Shown here: one piece after another, positions 1 to 8,941 of the stretch
Numbering within the stretch: the stretch's first letter is position 1
Layout of the letters: each line of letters begins with the position of its first letter
Assembly (NCBI GenBank): GCA_000169995.1
Contig: AAZW01000035.1
Span: 1-50,696 of the forward strand
Source of the DNA: Vibrionales bacterium SWAT-3
GTDB lineage: Bacteria > Pseudomonadota > Gammaproteobacteria > Enterobacterales > Vibrionaceae
Length of the DNA stretch: 50,696 nucleotides
Direction of reading: 5' to 3'
Position numbers and translations under genes: made by a program
Notes under the pieces: model-generated
Seen by the model: the letters and a program-made list of their open reading frames with translations, nothing else
What the model was told of the DNA's origin: nothing
The model's database searches: none

Positions 1-1815
1 CTTTCGGCAGATAAGTCATTCAAAGATTTCTTAACCACACAAAACACTGAACGCATGTCTGCAATGCGCACAGAGTTTGCTGCATCACAAAACGCTTTTT
101 CAGATGTCCTTGGTAATCTAGAAGCGGCAAGCCAAAACAACACCTCACTCATCGAACGCATTACTCAGCTAAGAGCCATGGAAGAGCGCTACTTTGCTGA
201 AGCGGATGAAGCGATGAACAACTACGTCGCGATGTTTGAAGCGCAAGAGCAAGTACAAAAAGCATCACGTGATTTCCAACGCCTACACTCAGAATTGACC
301 GTTGGCATGAAAGAGTACGTTGCCGATCAGAAGAGCATCTCTGTGAAAGTAATGGCGAAAAGCTACTTCATCAAACTGCAAGATGCAGAAGTGATCACAT
401 CAGACGCACTTGCGAGCTCAGATGTTGCATTCGTACAAAAAGCCGTAAACCAAAACAAGAAAGCCGTTACTCACCTAAACTACGCCTACCGTGGTTTGGC
501 AACATAGCTACCTGCTCTTAAGAATGTATTCGATGAATCGGTTCAGAAATTCACCAAAGACGTAGGCCAAAAAGGCGGTGTTCTTGATAAGCACAACAAC
601 TACCTACAAGCGAAGCAAGCCCTGTATGTAAACATCGCCAATCTAGCGGTTGAAGTAGACCAAGCGATGGCCGTGTTAGACTCATTCAACGTGACAGCCG
701 AAGAACAACTCAACTCTTCCTTGGCAGACGCGAGCAGCATCTACGACAAAGGCCTATTCAATGCGATTGCCATCGGTGTGGTTGTAACACTATTTGCGGC
801 AGCGATTGGCTACCACATTGCTCACAGTGTAAGAGAGCCACTAACCCGTATCCTTAAGACACTAGAAGGCCTGACAGAAGGCGACATGACACAACGCATC
901 GACATTCGTTACAACAACGAATTCAGCCGCGTGAGTGGTCACATCAACACCTTAGCCGATAACCTACACAATATTCTTGTAAAGCTTAACGATGCGTCAG
1001 ATGACCTAACCAAAACAGCAAGCGTCAACCAGAAAACCTCTTCAGAGACACAGGCTCAACTGAACAGCCAGCGTGAACAAACTGCGACAGTAGCAACAGC
1101 GATGACAGAGATGTCTCACTCTGTACAAGAAGTTGCTAATAGCGCACAAAGCTCTTTGACTATGGTTCAACAAGTCGAGACGGCTTCTGAATCGGGTCGT
1201 CAGATCATGAACACCAACATCAGCACCATCAACCAACTGGAAACTCGCCTAACTGAGTCGGTAAGTGCGGTGGGTGAACTGCAGCAGATGAGTAGCCAAA
1301 TTGGCTCAATCCTAGACGTAATTCGCGGCATTGCAGAACAGACGAACCTACTCGCACTGAATGCAGCAATTGAAGCAGCGCGTGCCGGTGAGCAAGGTCG
1401 TGGTTTTGCGGTCGTTGCCGATGAGGTTCGTGTGTTAGCGCAGAAAACAACGCAATCTACAGCTGAAATCGAGACCATGATCAGTAACCTACAGTCAAGC
1501 TCGAAAACCGCAAGTAACGTTATCGAAAGCTGCATGAGTGATATGGACATGTCGGTACAACAAGCATCGAATGCCAATAGTGCAATGGAAGAGATTCAAG
1601 CCTTGATTCTAGAAATCAGCCATATGAGTACTCACATCTCTCAAGCTGCTGCTGAACAGAGTGAAACCTCGGGTGATATCGCGCGTAATATTGAAGACAT
1701 TAACCACATCGCCGACGCCAGTTACCAAGCGATGTCATCAATAGCTGAAGCGAGCCAAAACCTAACGATTCTCGCAAATCAACAAGGGGACTTGGTTCAT
1801 CAATTTAAGCTATAG
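1..1815 (+). pseudogene. Methyl-accepting chemotaxis protein, interrupted by an in-frame amber codon; 5' end outside window
   Basis: The reading frame is open from base 1 to a TAG at 505-507 and continues in the same frame, without another stop, to the TAG ending at 1815. The residues between (LPALKNVFDE... to the next ATG at 667) read as normal protein, so this is one gene with one nonsense codon rather than two genes. The part before about 750 is the helical periplasmic sensor domain. A membrane segment (about 751-831, core AIAIGVVVTLFAAAIGYHIA) is followed by a HAMP domain (about 832-990) and the cytoplasmic signalling domain. Its conserved hairpin tip (EQTNLLALNAAIEAARAGEQ) lies at about 1336-1395. 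An intact protein would be an inner-membrane receptor signalling to CheA/CheW. As read, translation stops in the sensor domain, before the second membrane segment. A sequencing error or amber suppression are alternatives. Ligand unknown. Confidence 0.88.
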
Positions 1816-1884
1816 ATAAATGATGAAACCATAGATATTTGGTGAGATTGTTGGGACTTCTTACCCAATAGTGGTAACTATTTG

Positions 1885-1923
1885 AACAAGGGCAACTTTT
1901 ATCAAGAGTTGCCCTTGTTTTTT
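1885..1923 (+). terminator. Rho-independent terminator of the chemotaxis receptor gene
   Basis: Perfect 13-bp stem (1885-1897 with 1907-1919), 9-nt loop, and a run of T to 1923, 70 bp after the receptor stop codon. Confidence 0.9.
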
Positions 1924-2012
1924 ATGAGCTTTGTCATTATATGGTTATTAAGGCTTGCTGCTTCCCGTTTTTTCTTTCACCTTTATGAGCGAGCCGCTAT
2001 TAAGGAATTTAT

Positions 2013-3179
2013 ATGGCTGTTCATGTTGGCATTATCGATCAAGACCCCATTCGCTTGCTTACCCCACTGCTTGATAACCGTACGGTCAGCACGCACATCG
2101 TGTTCATCGGCGACAAAAATCAAGTCGATATGTATCAACGCTTAGACAGCGTTTTACAAAAGCGCGACATTACCAGTGAGTTTTTTGAAATTCCTACGAT
2201 CGTAAACACGTCCGTGATTAAAGAATCCATTCAAAACCTCGCTGAAGATTTAAAAGCACGTGGGCAAGAAGTGAAACTCAACGCAAGTTGTGGTCTACGT
2301 CACCGTCTACTTTCAGTCTACGAAGTGTTCCGAACTTACCACTGGCCTATCTTCGTTGTAGAACCAAATAGTGACAAACTGTGCTGGCTTTACCCGAACG
2401 GCAAAGAAGACGCGCAAGTTCAAGATCGCATCACTATCGATGATTACCTAACCGTATTTGGCGCCCGTGGCGAATTCAGTGATGTGCAGCTACCTCCACA
2501 GCTTGATCAGAAGCTATACGAGCTAGGTGAACGTTGGGCAAGTAACGCACTTGAATTAGGTCCTGGCCTAGCGACACTGAACTACCTTGCAACCACTTGT
2601 CGTAAAGAGCAGAAGCTGGATGTTGAGTTATCAGAGAAGCAACAAGGCTATCGTGAACTGAATATGCTTTTAAGCGATTTAGTAGAAGCGAAAATTGCGA
2701 CTTATGAGCATGGCACCCTAACCTTTGCCAATGAAGATGCTCGACGCTTCTCGAATGGCGAGTGGCTTGAAACTCTGGTTCACAGCACAGTAAAACAGAT
2801 CCAAGATGACATGCCGACCATCCAAGATCGTTCTTTGAATGTTCAGGTATACCGCCAGCTTGGCGAGCGTGAAGTTCGAAATGAGCTAGATGTGGCATCT
2901 GTGGTAAACAATAAACTGCACATCATCGAATGTAAGACGAAAGGCATGCGTGATGATGGTGATGACACCTTATACAAACTGGAATCACTAAGAGACCTAT
3001 TAGGTGGCCTACAAGCCCGCGCTATGCTAGTGAGCTTCCGCCCGCTTCGCCATAACGACATCACACGCGCTGAAGATCTTGGCCTTGCTCTGATCGGCCC
3101 AGATGAATTGAAAGATCTTAAAACGCACCTAACCGCTTGGTTTACGGCTGCTGGCGGTAACGAAGACCAAGAGTGCTAA
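2013..3179 (+). CDS. Stand-alone CARF-domain nuclease of the Card1/Can2 family (DUF1887, VC1899-like)
   Basis: The 388-aa product matches, from memory, the V. cholerae DUF1887 protein VC1899, whose structure was solved by structural genomics. Residues 1 to about 150 form the CARF (ligand-sensing) Rossmann-type domain, with the conserved loop NASCGLRHR at 90-98. A linker/winged-helix segment follows (about 165-240), then a PD-(D/E)xK nuclease domain (about 245-370) whose motifs are visible: E250/E253, D293 in NELD, and E306 with K308 in IIECKTK. These correspond to the catalytic Asp, Glu and Lys of characterised Card1, a nuclease activated by cyclic tetra-adenylate made by type III CRISPR effectors. 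Start chosen at the ATG preceded by AAGGAA. No CRISPR repeat, cas gene or Cas10-like cyclase is in the window, so the natural activator here is unknown. Family assignment is strong; activity is inferred. Confidence 0.9.
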   Translation: MAVHVGIIDQDPIRLLTPLLDNRTVSTHIVFIGDKNQVDMYQRLDSVLQKRDITSEFFEIPTIVNTSVIKESIQNLAEDLKARGQEVKLNASCGLRHRLLSVYEVFRTYHWPIFVVEPNSDKLCWLYPNGKEDAQVQDRITIDDYLTVFGARGEFSDVQLPPQLDQKLYELGERWASNALELGPGLATLNYLATTCRKEQKLDVELSEKQQGYRELNMLLSDLVEAKIATYEHGTLTFANEDARRFSNGEWLETLVHSTVKQIQDDMPTIQDRSLNVQVYRQLGEREVRNELDVASVVNNKLHIIECKTKGMRDDGDDTLYKLESLRDLLGGLQARAMLVSFRPLRHNDITRAEDLGLALIGPDELKDLKTHLTAWFTAAGGNEDQEC

Positions 3180-3221
3180 AAAGAAACATTTAAGAGCAAG
3201 CTTCTCTTAAACAGATATAAC

Positions 3222-3255
3222 AAAGGCGAGTCACTATTCAGTGACTCGCCTTTTT
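3222..3255 (+). terminator. Terminator of the CARF nuclease gene
   Basis: Perfect 14-bp stem (3222-3235 with 3240-3253) with ATTC loop and T-run, 43 bp past the stop codon. Confidence 0.9.
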
Positions 3256-3291
3256 CTTATCTGTTTTCTCTCTGTCACTTAACCAGTAAAT

Positions 3292-3325
3292 AAAAATGGC
3301 CGCATCAATCGATGCGGCCATTTTC
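3292..3325 (-). terminator. Terminator of udp
   Basis: Perfect 14-bp stem (3293-3306 with 3311-3324), loop AATC. On the minus strand it follows the udp stop by about 40 bp and ends in a T-run. Confidence 0.85.
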
Positions 3326-3366
3326 AAAATTTGCGGTCAGATTAAGACTTAAAACACTTTTGCAAC

Positions 3367-4125
3367 TTAAAGCATTTTACGAGCAGCTTCTACAACCACT
3401 TTGATTGAGCGTGCTTCTGTTACTTTTAGTGTGTCGTGATCAGGCGTCTCTTTTTGAGTACGGTTGATGATTACACCAGCAACACAACCCGCTTTCAGAC
3501 CAGAACTTGCACACATAGTTAGCAGCGTTGCAGATTCCATTTCGAAGTTTAGAACGCCCATGTCTTGCCACTCTTGCATAGAACCTTGGAAACGCTTAAC
3601 TACACGACCTGAGAACGTGTCGTAACGCTCTTGACCTGGGTAGAAAGTATCACTTGAAGCGGTTACACCCATGTGAACTGTTGCGCCAGCCTCTTCAACT
3701 GCTGCTTTCATAGCTGTCGCTACTTCGAAGTCAGCAACCGCTGGGAACTCCATTGGAGCAAAGTGTAAACTAGCACCGTCTAGACGAACAGAGCCAGTAG
3801 AAACAATCATGTCACCTACGTTTACGTGAGGTTGGATAGCACCAGTAGTACCAACACGAAGGAAAGTGCGAACACCCAGTTGAGCTAGCTCTTCTACAGC
3901 GATAGAGGTAGATGGACCACCAATACCTGTTGAACATACAACCACTGGCTTACCGTCTAGTTCTGCGCGGTAAAGGGTGTATTCACGATGGCTAGCAAGA
4001 AATACTGGGTTCTCCATCTCTTCTGCAATTTTTTGTACACGAGCAGGATCACCTGGAATGATCGCAAGAGTAGCACCGTTAAGATCTGCTTCAGTAACAC
4101 CTAAATGGAAAACAGCTTGAGACAT
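3367..4125 (-). CDS. udp: Uridine phosphorylase
   Basis: The 252-aa product is the usual length for Udp, a cytosolic homohexamer that converts uridine and phosphate to uracil and ribose-1-phosphate (pyrimidine salvage). Visible family landmarks are the N-terminal phosphate-binding GDPARVQKIA, the central VCSTGIGGPSTSIAVEEL, the RVGTTGAIQ loop, and the nucleoside-binding FEMESATLLTMC segment near residue 200. A strong terminator follows on the minus strand. Upstream lies a symmetrical CRP-type site (4226-4241), consistent with the cAMP-CRP control known for udp in enterics. It is a single-gene unit: the next minus-strand gene upstream (zntA, 4406) has its own terminator. Identification is firm. 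Confidence 0.96.
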   Translation of the reverse strand: MSQAVFHLGVTEADLNGATLAIIPGDPARVQKIAEEMENPVFLASHREYTLYRAELDGKPVVVCSTGIGGPSTSIAVEELAQLGVRTFLRVGTTGAIQPHVNVGDMIVSTGSVRLDGASLHFAPMEFPAVADFEVATAMKAAVEEAGATVHMGVTASSDTFYPGQERYDTFSGRVVKRFQGSMQEWQDMGVLNFEMESATLLTMCASSGLKAGCVAGVIINRTQKETPDHDTLKVTEARSIKVVVEAARKML

Positions 4126-4225
4126 AGTTCGCTCCTTTTGGCTTATTGGGCTTTTTACCCTTATTTAAGCTCATAGTAAATTCGTGGGGTACGAACACAC
4201 TCTAACCAAGCTCACCACAAAATGA

Positions 4226-4241
4226 AGTGACACCCGTCACA
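4226..4241. promoter_or_regulatory. Candidate CRP (cAMP receptor protein) site upstream of udp
   Basis: AGTGA-CACCCG-TCACA fits the TGTGA-N6-TCACA consensus at 9 of 10 core positions and sits about 100 bp upstream of the udp start. Predicted from sequence only. Confidence 0.6.
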
Positions 4242-4335
4242 TGAATGATCGCAAAAAGATTTAAAGTTTCACGAAAAACCGATTGTCATCACAAAAATAA
4301 GCAATATAAGCACCTGTGTTGCATACTAATGAGAC

Positions 4336-4372
4336 AAAAAACGCCTTTAACGTATTACCGTTAAAGGCGTTT
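4336..4372 (-). terminator. Terminator of zntA
   Basis: Perfect 14-bp stem (4339-4352 with 4359-4372), 6-nt loop, followed on the minus strand by TTTTTT; 34 bp past the zntA stop. Confidence 0.9.
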
Positions 4373-4405
4373 ATATAGTAGGCAACTTTGTATAAGAGCG
4401 TGAAT

Positions 4406-6751
4406 TTAGTCTGCTTTAGACTTGAATCGTAACAGGCGCAATGCGTTCAATGTCACCAGTGCTGTTGCACCACTGTCCGCTAGAACCGCTACCCACAACC
4501 CCGTAATACCAAATAAGCTCGTCACTAAGAACACACCTTTCAAGCCAAGAGCCAGAGCGACGTTTTGACGGATATTATTGATGGTAGCTTGCGACAGCTC
4601 AATCATTGCTGGTAATTCAGTTAGACGGTTATGAGTCAGTGCTGAATCAGCAGTTTCCAGAGCAACGTCTGTACCCCCACCCATTGCGATACCGACATGA
4701 GCGGTTTTCATCGCTGGAGCATCGTTAATGCCATCTCCAACCATGGCTACATGCGACTGTTGAGACAACTCTTGTACATAAGACACCTTATCACTTGGGA
4801 GCAGGCTCGCTTTGTACTGCATGCCAACTTTGCCACTGATCGCAGCAGCACTGCGCGGGTTGTCCCCTGTTAGCATAATGGATTGAATACCAAGACCATT
4901 AAGGCGCTCAATCGCTAACTTCGCATCACTACGTAATGTGTCTTGCCATGCAATCAAGCCAATCGCGTTGGCTGCCTGATCAGAGTCTTTAACCTCTAAT
5001 GCAACAACAACGGTTTTACCTTCATCTTCTAGCGATTCGATTTGCTTAGATACCTGAGCACCCAAAGCGAAATCAAGTTTAGATGGCGCAAGCACTCGAT
5101 ATTTCACACCATCGACATCGCCTTCCACGCCACTACCAATCAGCGCTTTCTTGTTGTGAGACTCTGGAATATTAATGCCTAATTCTTCAACTTTCGCCAC
5201 CAGCGATTTTGCTAATGGGTGAGTAGAGCCAACTTCAATAGCGCCAACCACACGAAGCATCGCATCTTTCTGCCAACCTGCTAGTGGCTCAATATCAGTC
5301 ACCTGAGGCTTACCTTCAGTCAGTGTGCCTGTTTTATCGAAAGCAATGGTTTCGATCTTACCAAGCTGCTCAAGTGCTGCACCGCCTTTAATTAGCGCGC
5401 CGCGTTTTGCTGCCGCAGCCAAACCAGAAGTGATCGCCGCAGGTGTTGAAATAACAAGGGCACAAGGGCATGCAATTAACAGTAGTGCTAGACCACGGTA
5501 AACCCATGTTTCCCATGGTTGAGCAAACAATAATGGTGGCGTGATGATAACGAGCAAAGCCACTACCATCATCAATGGTGTGTACCAACGACTGAACTTA
5601 TCAAGGAAACGTTCCAATGGCGCTTTACGCGATTCCGCCTCTTCAATCAGGTGAAGAATACGGTCAATGGCATTCTCACCTTGTTTAGAGGTAATTGTAA
5701 TGCGTACCACTTTATCGACCACCACAGCACCAGCCATGATGCTATTACCTTGAGTGTGCTCCACAGGCACAGACTCGCCAGTCAACGCACTCTCGTCAAA
5801 ACTCGCAGCATCGGTAATCAACTGGCCGTCTGCTGACAAACGAGAACCCGCAGCCACTTCAATCACATCACCAGGTACCAACTCGCTTACCGCTACTTCA
5901 ACACGCTCACCATTAATAATCTTGGTCGCATTCTCTGGTACTAAAGCCATTAGCGCTTGAACGCCACTTCTCGCTCTAGAAGAAGCAAAAGCCTCTAAGC
6001 GTTCGCCAATCAAGAACAGAAGCAATACCATTGCCGCTTCTGCGGTCTCGCCTAGGTATAGTGCACCCAGTGCAGCCACACTCATTAAGGTTTCTATCGC
6101 GAAAGGAGTTCCCGAGCGGGCTAGTTGAACGGCTTTCTTAGCGACCGGATACAATCCAAGTAGACATGTCGCGATGAATAAGCCTTCACTTAATTGAGGC
6201 GCCGAACTTTTAAGTAACGCCGCGAACAGCATCGCAGCAGCTATCGCGATGATCTGTAAATTAGGTTGGATATGCGCTTGCCAAAATGTCTCTGGTTGTT
6301 GTTTTTCTTTCTTAGAACCCACTTCCGTTAATGGGAAGCCAGTGTTGATAGAGACTTGTTCGATGGTGTCTGCAAGACTTTCATTGTTATATTTCACAAC
6401 CAGTTTTTCGGTAGCAAAGAGCACCTTCGCTTGAATTACACCGTCGATATTACTGATCGCTTTTTCTATTTTTCTGGCACAAGCTGGACAGTCCATTCCG
6501 GAAACCAACCAACTTTTAGAAAATTGGGCATCGTTCGTTATCGTTGAGGACTGACTGTCTTCTTCTCCACTATCTGAACTACAACAGCCATCACCCGATG
6601 ACGCGACTGTCGTTGAAGAAGAGCTGCAACATGCTGATGATGTACCAGCTGCAGTAATGCTTGAAATTTTAGGGCTAGAGCAGCTTGTTGCGGCTGCTTG
6701 TGGTTGAACGTCCACTTTTACTGAGCGGCACGCTGCGTGTTTTGCGCACAT
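4406..6751 (-). CDS. zntA: Zn(II)/Cd(II)/Pb(II)-translocating P1B-type ATPase
   Basis: This 781-aa inner-membrane metal exporter begins with a Ser/Cys-rich stretch (residues 1-85; Cys 2, 8, 24, and CC pairs at 41-42 and 56-57). One heavy-metal-associated domain follows, with GMDCPAC (CxxC at 88-91). Landmarks follow in order: the actuator TGES (324-327), the transmembrane CPC (428-430), the phosphorylation motif DKTGT (D472), the hinge GDGINDAP, and in the last helices the LKG and LADSG residues that mark the zinc/cadmium/lead subgroup (ZntA) rather than the copper subgroup. The extra Cys-rich N-terminus probably adds metal ligands; E. coli ZntA has only a short one. Expression is very likely under a MerR-family metalloregulator, since a typical 20-bp-spacer promoter lies upstream (6829-6860). 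The regulator gene is not in the window. Confidence 0.95.
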   Translation of the reverse strand: MCAKHAACRSVKVDVQPQAAATSCSSPKISSITAAGTSSACCSSSSTTVASSGDGCCSSDSGEEDSQSSTITNDAQFSKSWLVSGMDCPACARKIEKAISNIDGVIQAKVLFATEKLVVKYNNESLADTIEQVSINTGFPLTEVGSKKEKQQPETFWQAHIQPNLQIIAIAAAMLFAALLKSSAPQLSEGLFIATCLLGLYPVAKKAVQLARSGTPFAIETLMSVAALGALYLGETAEAAMVLLLFLIGERLEAFASSRARSGVQALMALVPENATKIINGERVEVAVSELVPGDVIEVAAGSRLSADGQLITDAASFDESALTGESVPVEHTQGNSIMAGAVVVDKVVRITITSKQGENAIDRILHLIEEAESRKAPLERFLDKFSRWYTPLMMVVALLVIITPPLLFAQPWETWVYRGLALLLIACPCALVISTPAAITSGLAAAAKRGALIKGGAALEQLGKIETIAFDKTGTLTEGKPQVTDIEPLAGWQKDAMLRVVGAIEVGSTHPLAKSLVAKVEELGINIPESHNKKALIGSGVEGDVDGVKYRVLAPSKLDFALGAQVSKQIESLEDEGKTVVVALEVKDSDQAANAIGLIAWQDTLRSDAKLAIERLNGLGIQSIMLTGDNPRSAAAISGKVGMQYKASLLPSDKVSYVQELSQQSHVAMVGDGINDAPAMKTAHVGIAMGGGTDVALETADSALTHNRLTELPAMIELSQATINNIRQNVALALGLKGVFLVTSLFGITGLWVAVLADSGATALVTLNALRLLRFKSKAD

Positions 6752-6828
6752 AATGTATCTCCTTAATACTTCAATACCCTTGGAGTGGCTACTCAGTCAT
6801 TAAAGCAACCAACCCCAAGTTCATCGAA

Positions 6829-6860
6829 AGTATAAACCTTGGAGGTAGCTCCAAGGTCAA
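6829..6860 (-). promoter_or_regulatory. MerR-family (ZntR/CueR-like) promoter and operator of zntA
   Basis: On the minus strand a -35 TTGACC (6855-6860) and -10 TATACT (6829-6834) are separated by 20 bp, too long for normal sigma-70 use. Between and overlapping them lies a perfect 9-4-9 dyad (ACCTTGGAG / CTCCAAGGT, 6836-6857). This is the architecture by which ZntR, CueR or CadR twist DNA to activate metal efflux genes. The 20-bp spacer is the ZntR-type length. Confidence 0.88.
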
Positions 6861-6916
6861 GAAGAAGTTTTCGGTTAATACAATTTATTTAACAGTCTCG
6901 ACCAAGTAAGTCACTA

Positions 6917-8380
6917 TTATTGAGGCTTCAATTCGGCACACTCTTCTCTGTTCGCTGAAACATCATCAATCAGCACTGCATCATGAGAACAGAAAGGCTG
7001 TGTATTCAAACTTACGATAGACACGTCATCTTCAACTGGCTCGACATTAGATCCCTGCATCAATTCAGAGATGTGGTAACGAAGTACTAAAACACCCAAC
7101 AATCCAAACAGAATATTACCCAGCGCTTGTCCGTAAAGAACGCCTAACGCGCCATACCATTGAGAACCTAAATATACGAAAGGCAAGGTACCAAGTGTCG
7201 CTTTACCTAAGTTCAGAGCGGTGGAATACAGCGGCTTACCTAGGTTATTGAACGAGGTGTTCGCGACAAACAGTGCACCGTTAAAGATGAAAGTAATGGC
7301 CACATAGGTACAGAAGGCAGCAACAATGATCGCCGCATCCCCTTGCAGACTAAAGCCATGAATCACGAGATCTTGTAGGAAGTACAACAGGACACAAACC
7401 ACAATGGTGTACACAGTGGTCACAAATAGAGAGTTATTGAGTGTCTCTTTTACTCTGTCCATTCTCTCAGCACCAAAGTTCTGACCAATAATTGGCCCTA
7501 CCGCGCCAGACAAAGCAAAAATCACAGCAAAACACACCGGCGTTAAACGACCAATAACCGCAAAGCCCGCAACGAAGTCTTCACCATATTGTGCAATACC
7601 TGTAGTGACAATAGCATTGCCGATAGGTGTCGCGGTGTTAGTAATGATCGCGGGGATCGCGATTGCTAAGATTGGACGGATATTGATGCGCCACTGCACA
7701 AATGATGGTGGAGCCACCAGCTCGTGACTGCGAATCAAAGGATAAAGTGAGAAGAACAGAACCGAAAAACGCGCCACCACAGAGGCGATAGCCGCCCCTT
7801 CAATGTTCCAACCAAAGCCAAAAATAAACAGAGGGTCTAAGATCGCATTTACGATCCCTCCCGATAATGTCGCCCACATAGAGCGTTTGGCATCACCTGC
7901 AGCTCTTAAGCCAGCACCGGCCGCCATCGCAAGCGCTAAAAACGGGCCACTCGGTAACAAAATCTGCAAATACGCCTGTGCGCGTTCAGCGGCTAAGCCT
8001 TTCGCACCAATGGCTGCCAATAACTCTGGGATATAAGCGTACATCACAGCCGTTACGGTTGAGCTAATGACAAACGCGGTTAGCATAATGCTAGTGCTGA
8101 GGTTTCTAGCTTGGTCTCTATTTTTTGAGCCTATCGCTTTTGAAACCAACGCCCCCATAGCAATGGAAGTACCAATCGACACAGAAGTAGAAAAGAAAGT
8201 GAGTGTGCCAGCAAAACCAACCGCAGCAGCCAGTTCAACCTGACCTAGCATACTGATAAACAGCATATCGAGCAGGTCGACCACAAACAATGCCATCAAG
8301 CCGACTGAGCCTGCTCCCGACATCACCAAGATGTGGCGCATCGTTGAACCTTCTACAAACTTTGCAGTTTGGTTTGACAT
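6917..8380 (-). CDS. MATE-family multidrug/cation efflux transporter
   Basis: The 487-aa inner-membrane protein has about twelve hydrophobic segments and the MATE layout of two repeated six-helix halves. Family signatures include the N-terminal GSVGLMALFVVDLLDMLFIS, AAVGFAGTLTFF, the VSKAIGSKNRDQAR loop after the second helix, and in the second half GAVGPIIGQNFGAERMDRVKE. MATE pumps export organic cations in exchange for Na+ or H+. The hydrophilic tail after residue about 445 (EPVEDDVSIVSLNTQPF...) extends beyond the core. No terminator is visible after the stop, and the zntA promoter starts within 60 bp, so some transcription into zntA is possible. Substrate unknown. Confidence 0.9.
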   Translation of the reverse strand: MSNQTAKFVEGSTMRHILVMSGAGSVGLMALFVVDLLDMLFISMLGQVELAAAVGFAGTLTFFSTSVSIGTSIAMGALVSKAIGSKNRDQARNLSTSIMLTAFVISSTVTAVMYAYIPELLAAIGAKGLAAERAQAYLQILLPSGPFLALAMAAGAGLRAAGDAKRSMWATLSGGIVNAILDPLFIFGFGWNIEGAAIASVVARFSVLFFSLYPLIRSHELVAPPSFVQWRINIRPILAIAIPAIITNTATPIGNAIVTTGIAQYGEDFVAGFAVIGRLTPVCFAVIFALSGAVGPIIGQNFGAERMDRVKETLNNSLFVTTVYTIVVCVLLYFLQDLVIHGFSLQGDAAIIVAAFCTYVAITFIFNGALFVANTSFNNLGKPLYSTALNLGKATLGTLPFVYLGSQWYGALGVLYGQALGNILFGLLGVLVLRYHISELMQGSNVEPVEDDVSIVSLNTQPFCSHDAVLIDDVSANREECAELKPQ

Positions 8381-8458
8381 GAAACCTCCAAAAACTGAAA
8401 CACCACAGGCTAAACCTATAGACCGACAAACAGGTCTAATTAGAAAAACTCCACGAAG

Positions 8459-8483
8459 AAAAAGGCGCTAGTGCGCCTTTTTT
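8459..8483 (-). terminator. Terminator of the CBS-domain gene
   Basis: GGCGC-TAGT-GCGCC stem extended by A5/T5, giving a 10-bp stem (8459-8468 with 8473-8482). It lies 42 bp beyond the CBS gene stop and separates it from the MATE gene. Confidence 0.85.
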
Positions 8484-8524
8484 ATTTCAGGGTGTTGAGA
8501 AAAATAATCGTTCTTAACACGCTA

Positions 8525-8941
8525 CTATACAGGATGTTGGAAACATTCATCTAAGTTCTTGCCGATTGCTCTTAAAACATCGGTTCGAGTGATAATACCG
8601 ACCAGCTTCTGATTGTCGATGACAGGGTAAGCTTTCGGTTTGCCTACTTGCATCATATCTGCCAATTCGATAATGGATAAGTCTGGTGCGACTGATAGCA
8701 CCTCTTGGTACATACAATCACCAACAATATGGGTGTCTTGGCAGAAATAGCTAACCTTAACTAGCTTCTCTAATAAATCTTGCTCAGAAAGGAAACCAAT
8801 CACCTGTTCATTGTCGTCAATAACTGGTCCACCCATGTGATGACTGCTCATCACTTTGTCTAACGCTAGACTTAACGGCATATCAGGAGTGAATGTCACA
8901 ACCTGCTGCGTCATGTAATCTTTCACTTTAATTGAATGCAT
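8525..8941 (-). CDS. CBS-domain pair protein
   Basis: The 138-aa product consists of two tandem CBS motifs (a Bateman module) and nothing else. The first covers about residues 5-65 (VKDYMTQQVVTFTPDMPLSLALDKV... GGPVIDDNEQVIGFLSEQDLL). The second covers about 75-128 (VGDCMYQEVLSVAPDLSIIELADMM... YPVIDNQKLVGIITRTDVLRAI). Such modules bind adenine nucleotides and act as energy or redox sensors on partner proteins. It is a monocistronic unit with its own terminator, so the partner cannot be deduced from neighbours. The ATG has an AGGGAGAA-like ribosome site about 7 nt upstream. Confidence 0.9.
   Translation of the reverse strand: MHSIKVKDYMTQQVVTFTPDMPLSLALDKVMSSHHMGGPVIDDNEQVIGFLSEQDLLEKLVKVSYFCQDTHIVGDCMYQEVLSVAPDLSIIELADMMQVGKPKAYPVIDNQKLVGIITRTDVLRAIGKNLDECFQHPV

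Noticed and set aside
505..507. Programmed readthrough at the receptor TAG
   Set aside because: No downstream structure or known readthrough signal in bacteria is visible; an ordinary nonsense mutation is simpler.
1200..1577. Antisense frame under the chemotaxis receptor
   Set aside because: It mirrors the codon pattern of the sense gene, as do similar antisense frames under the nuclease, zntA, cyoB and the RND pump.
1882..2145. Open frame between the receptor gene and the CARF nuclease
   Set aside because: It begins inside the receptor gene's terminator and runs into the nuclease gene in another frame. There is no ribosome site and no protein-like composition.
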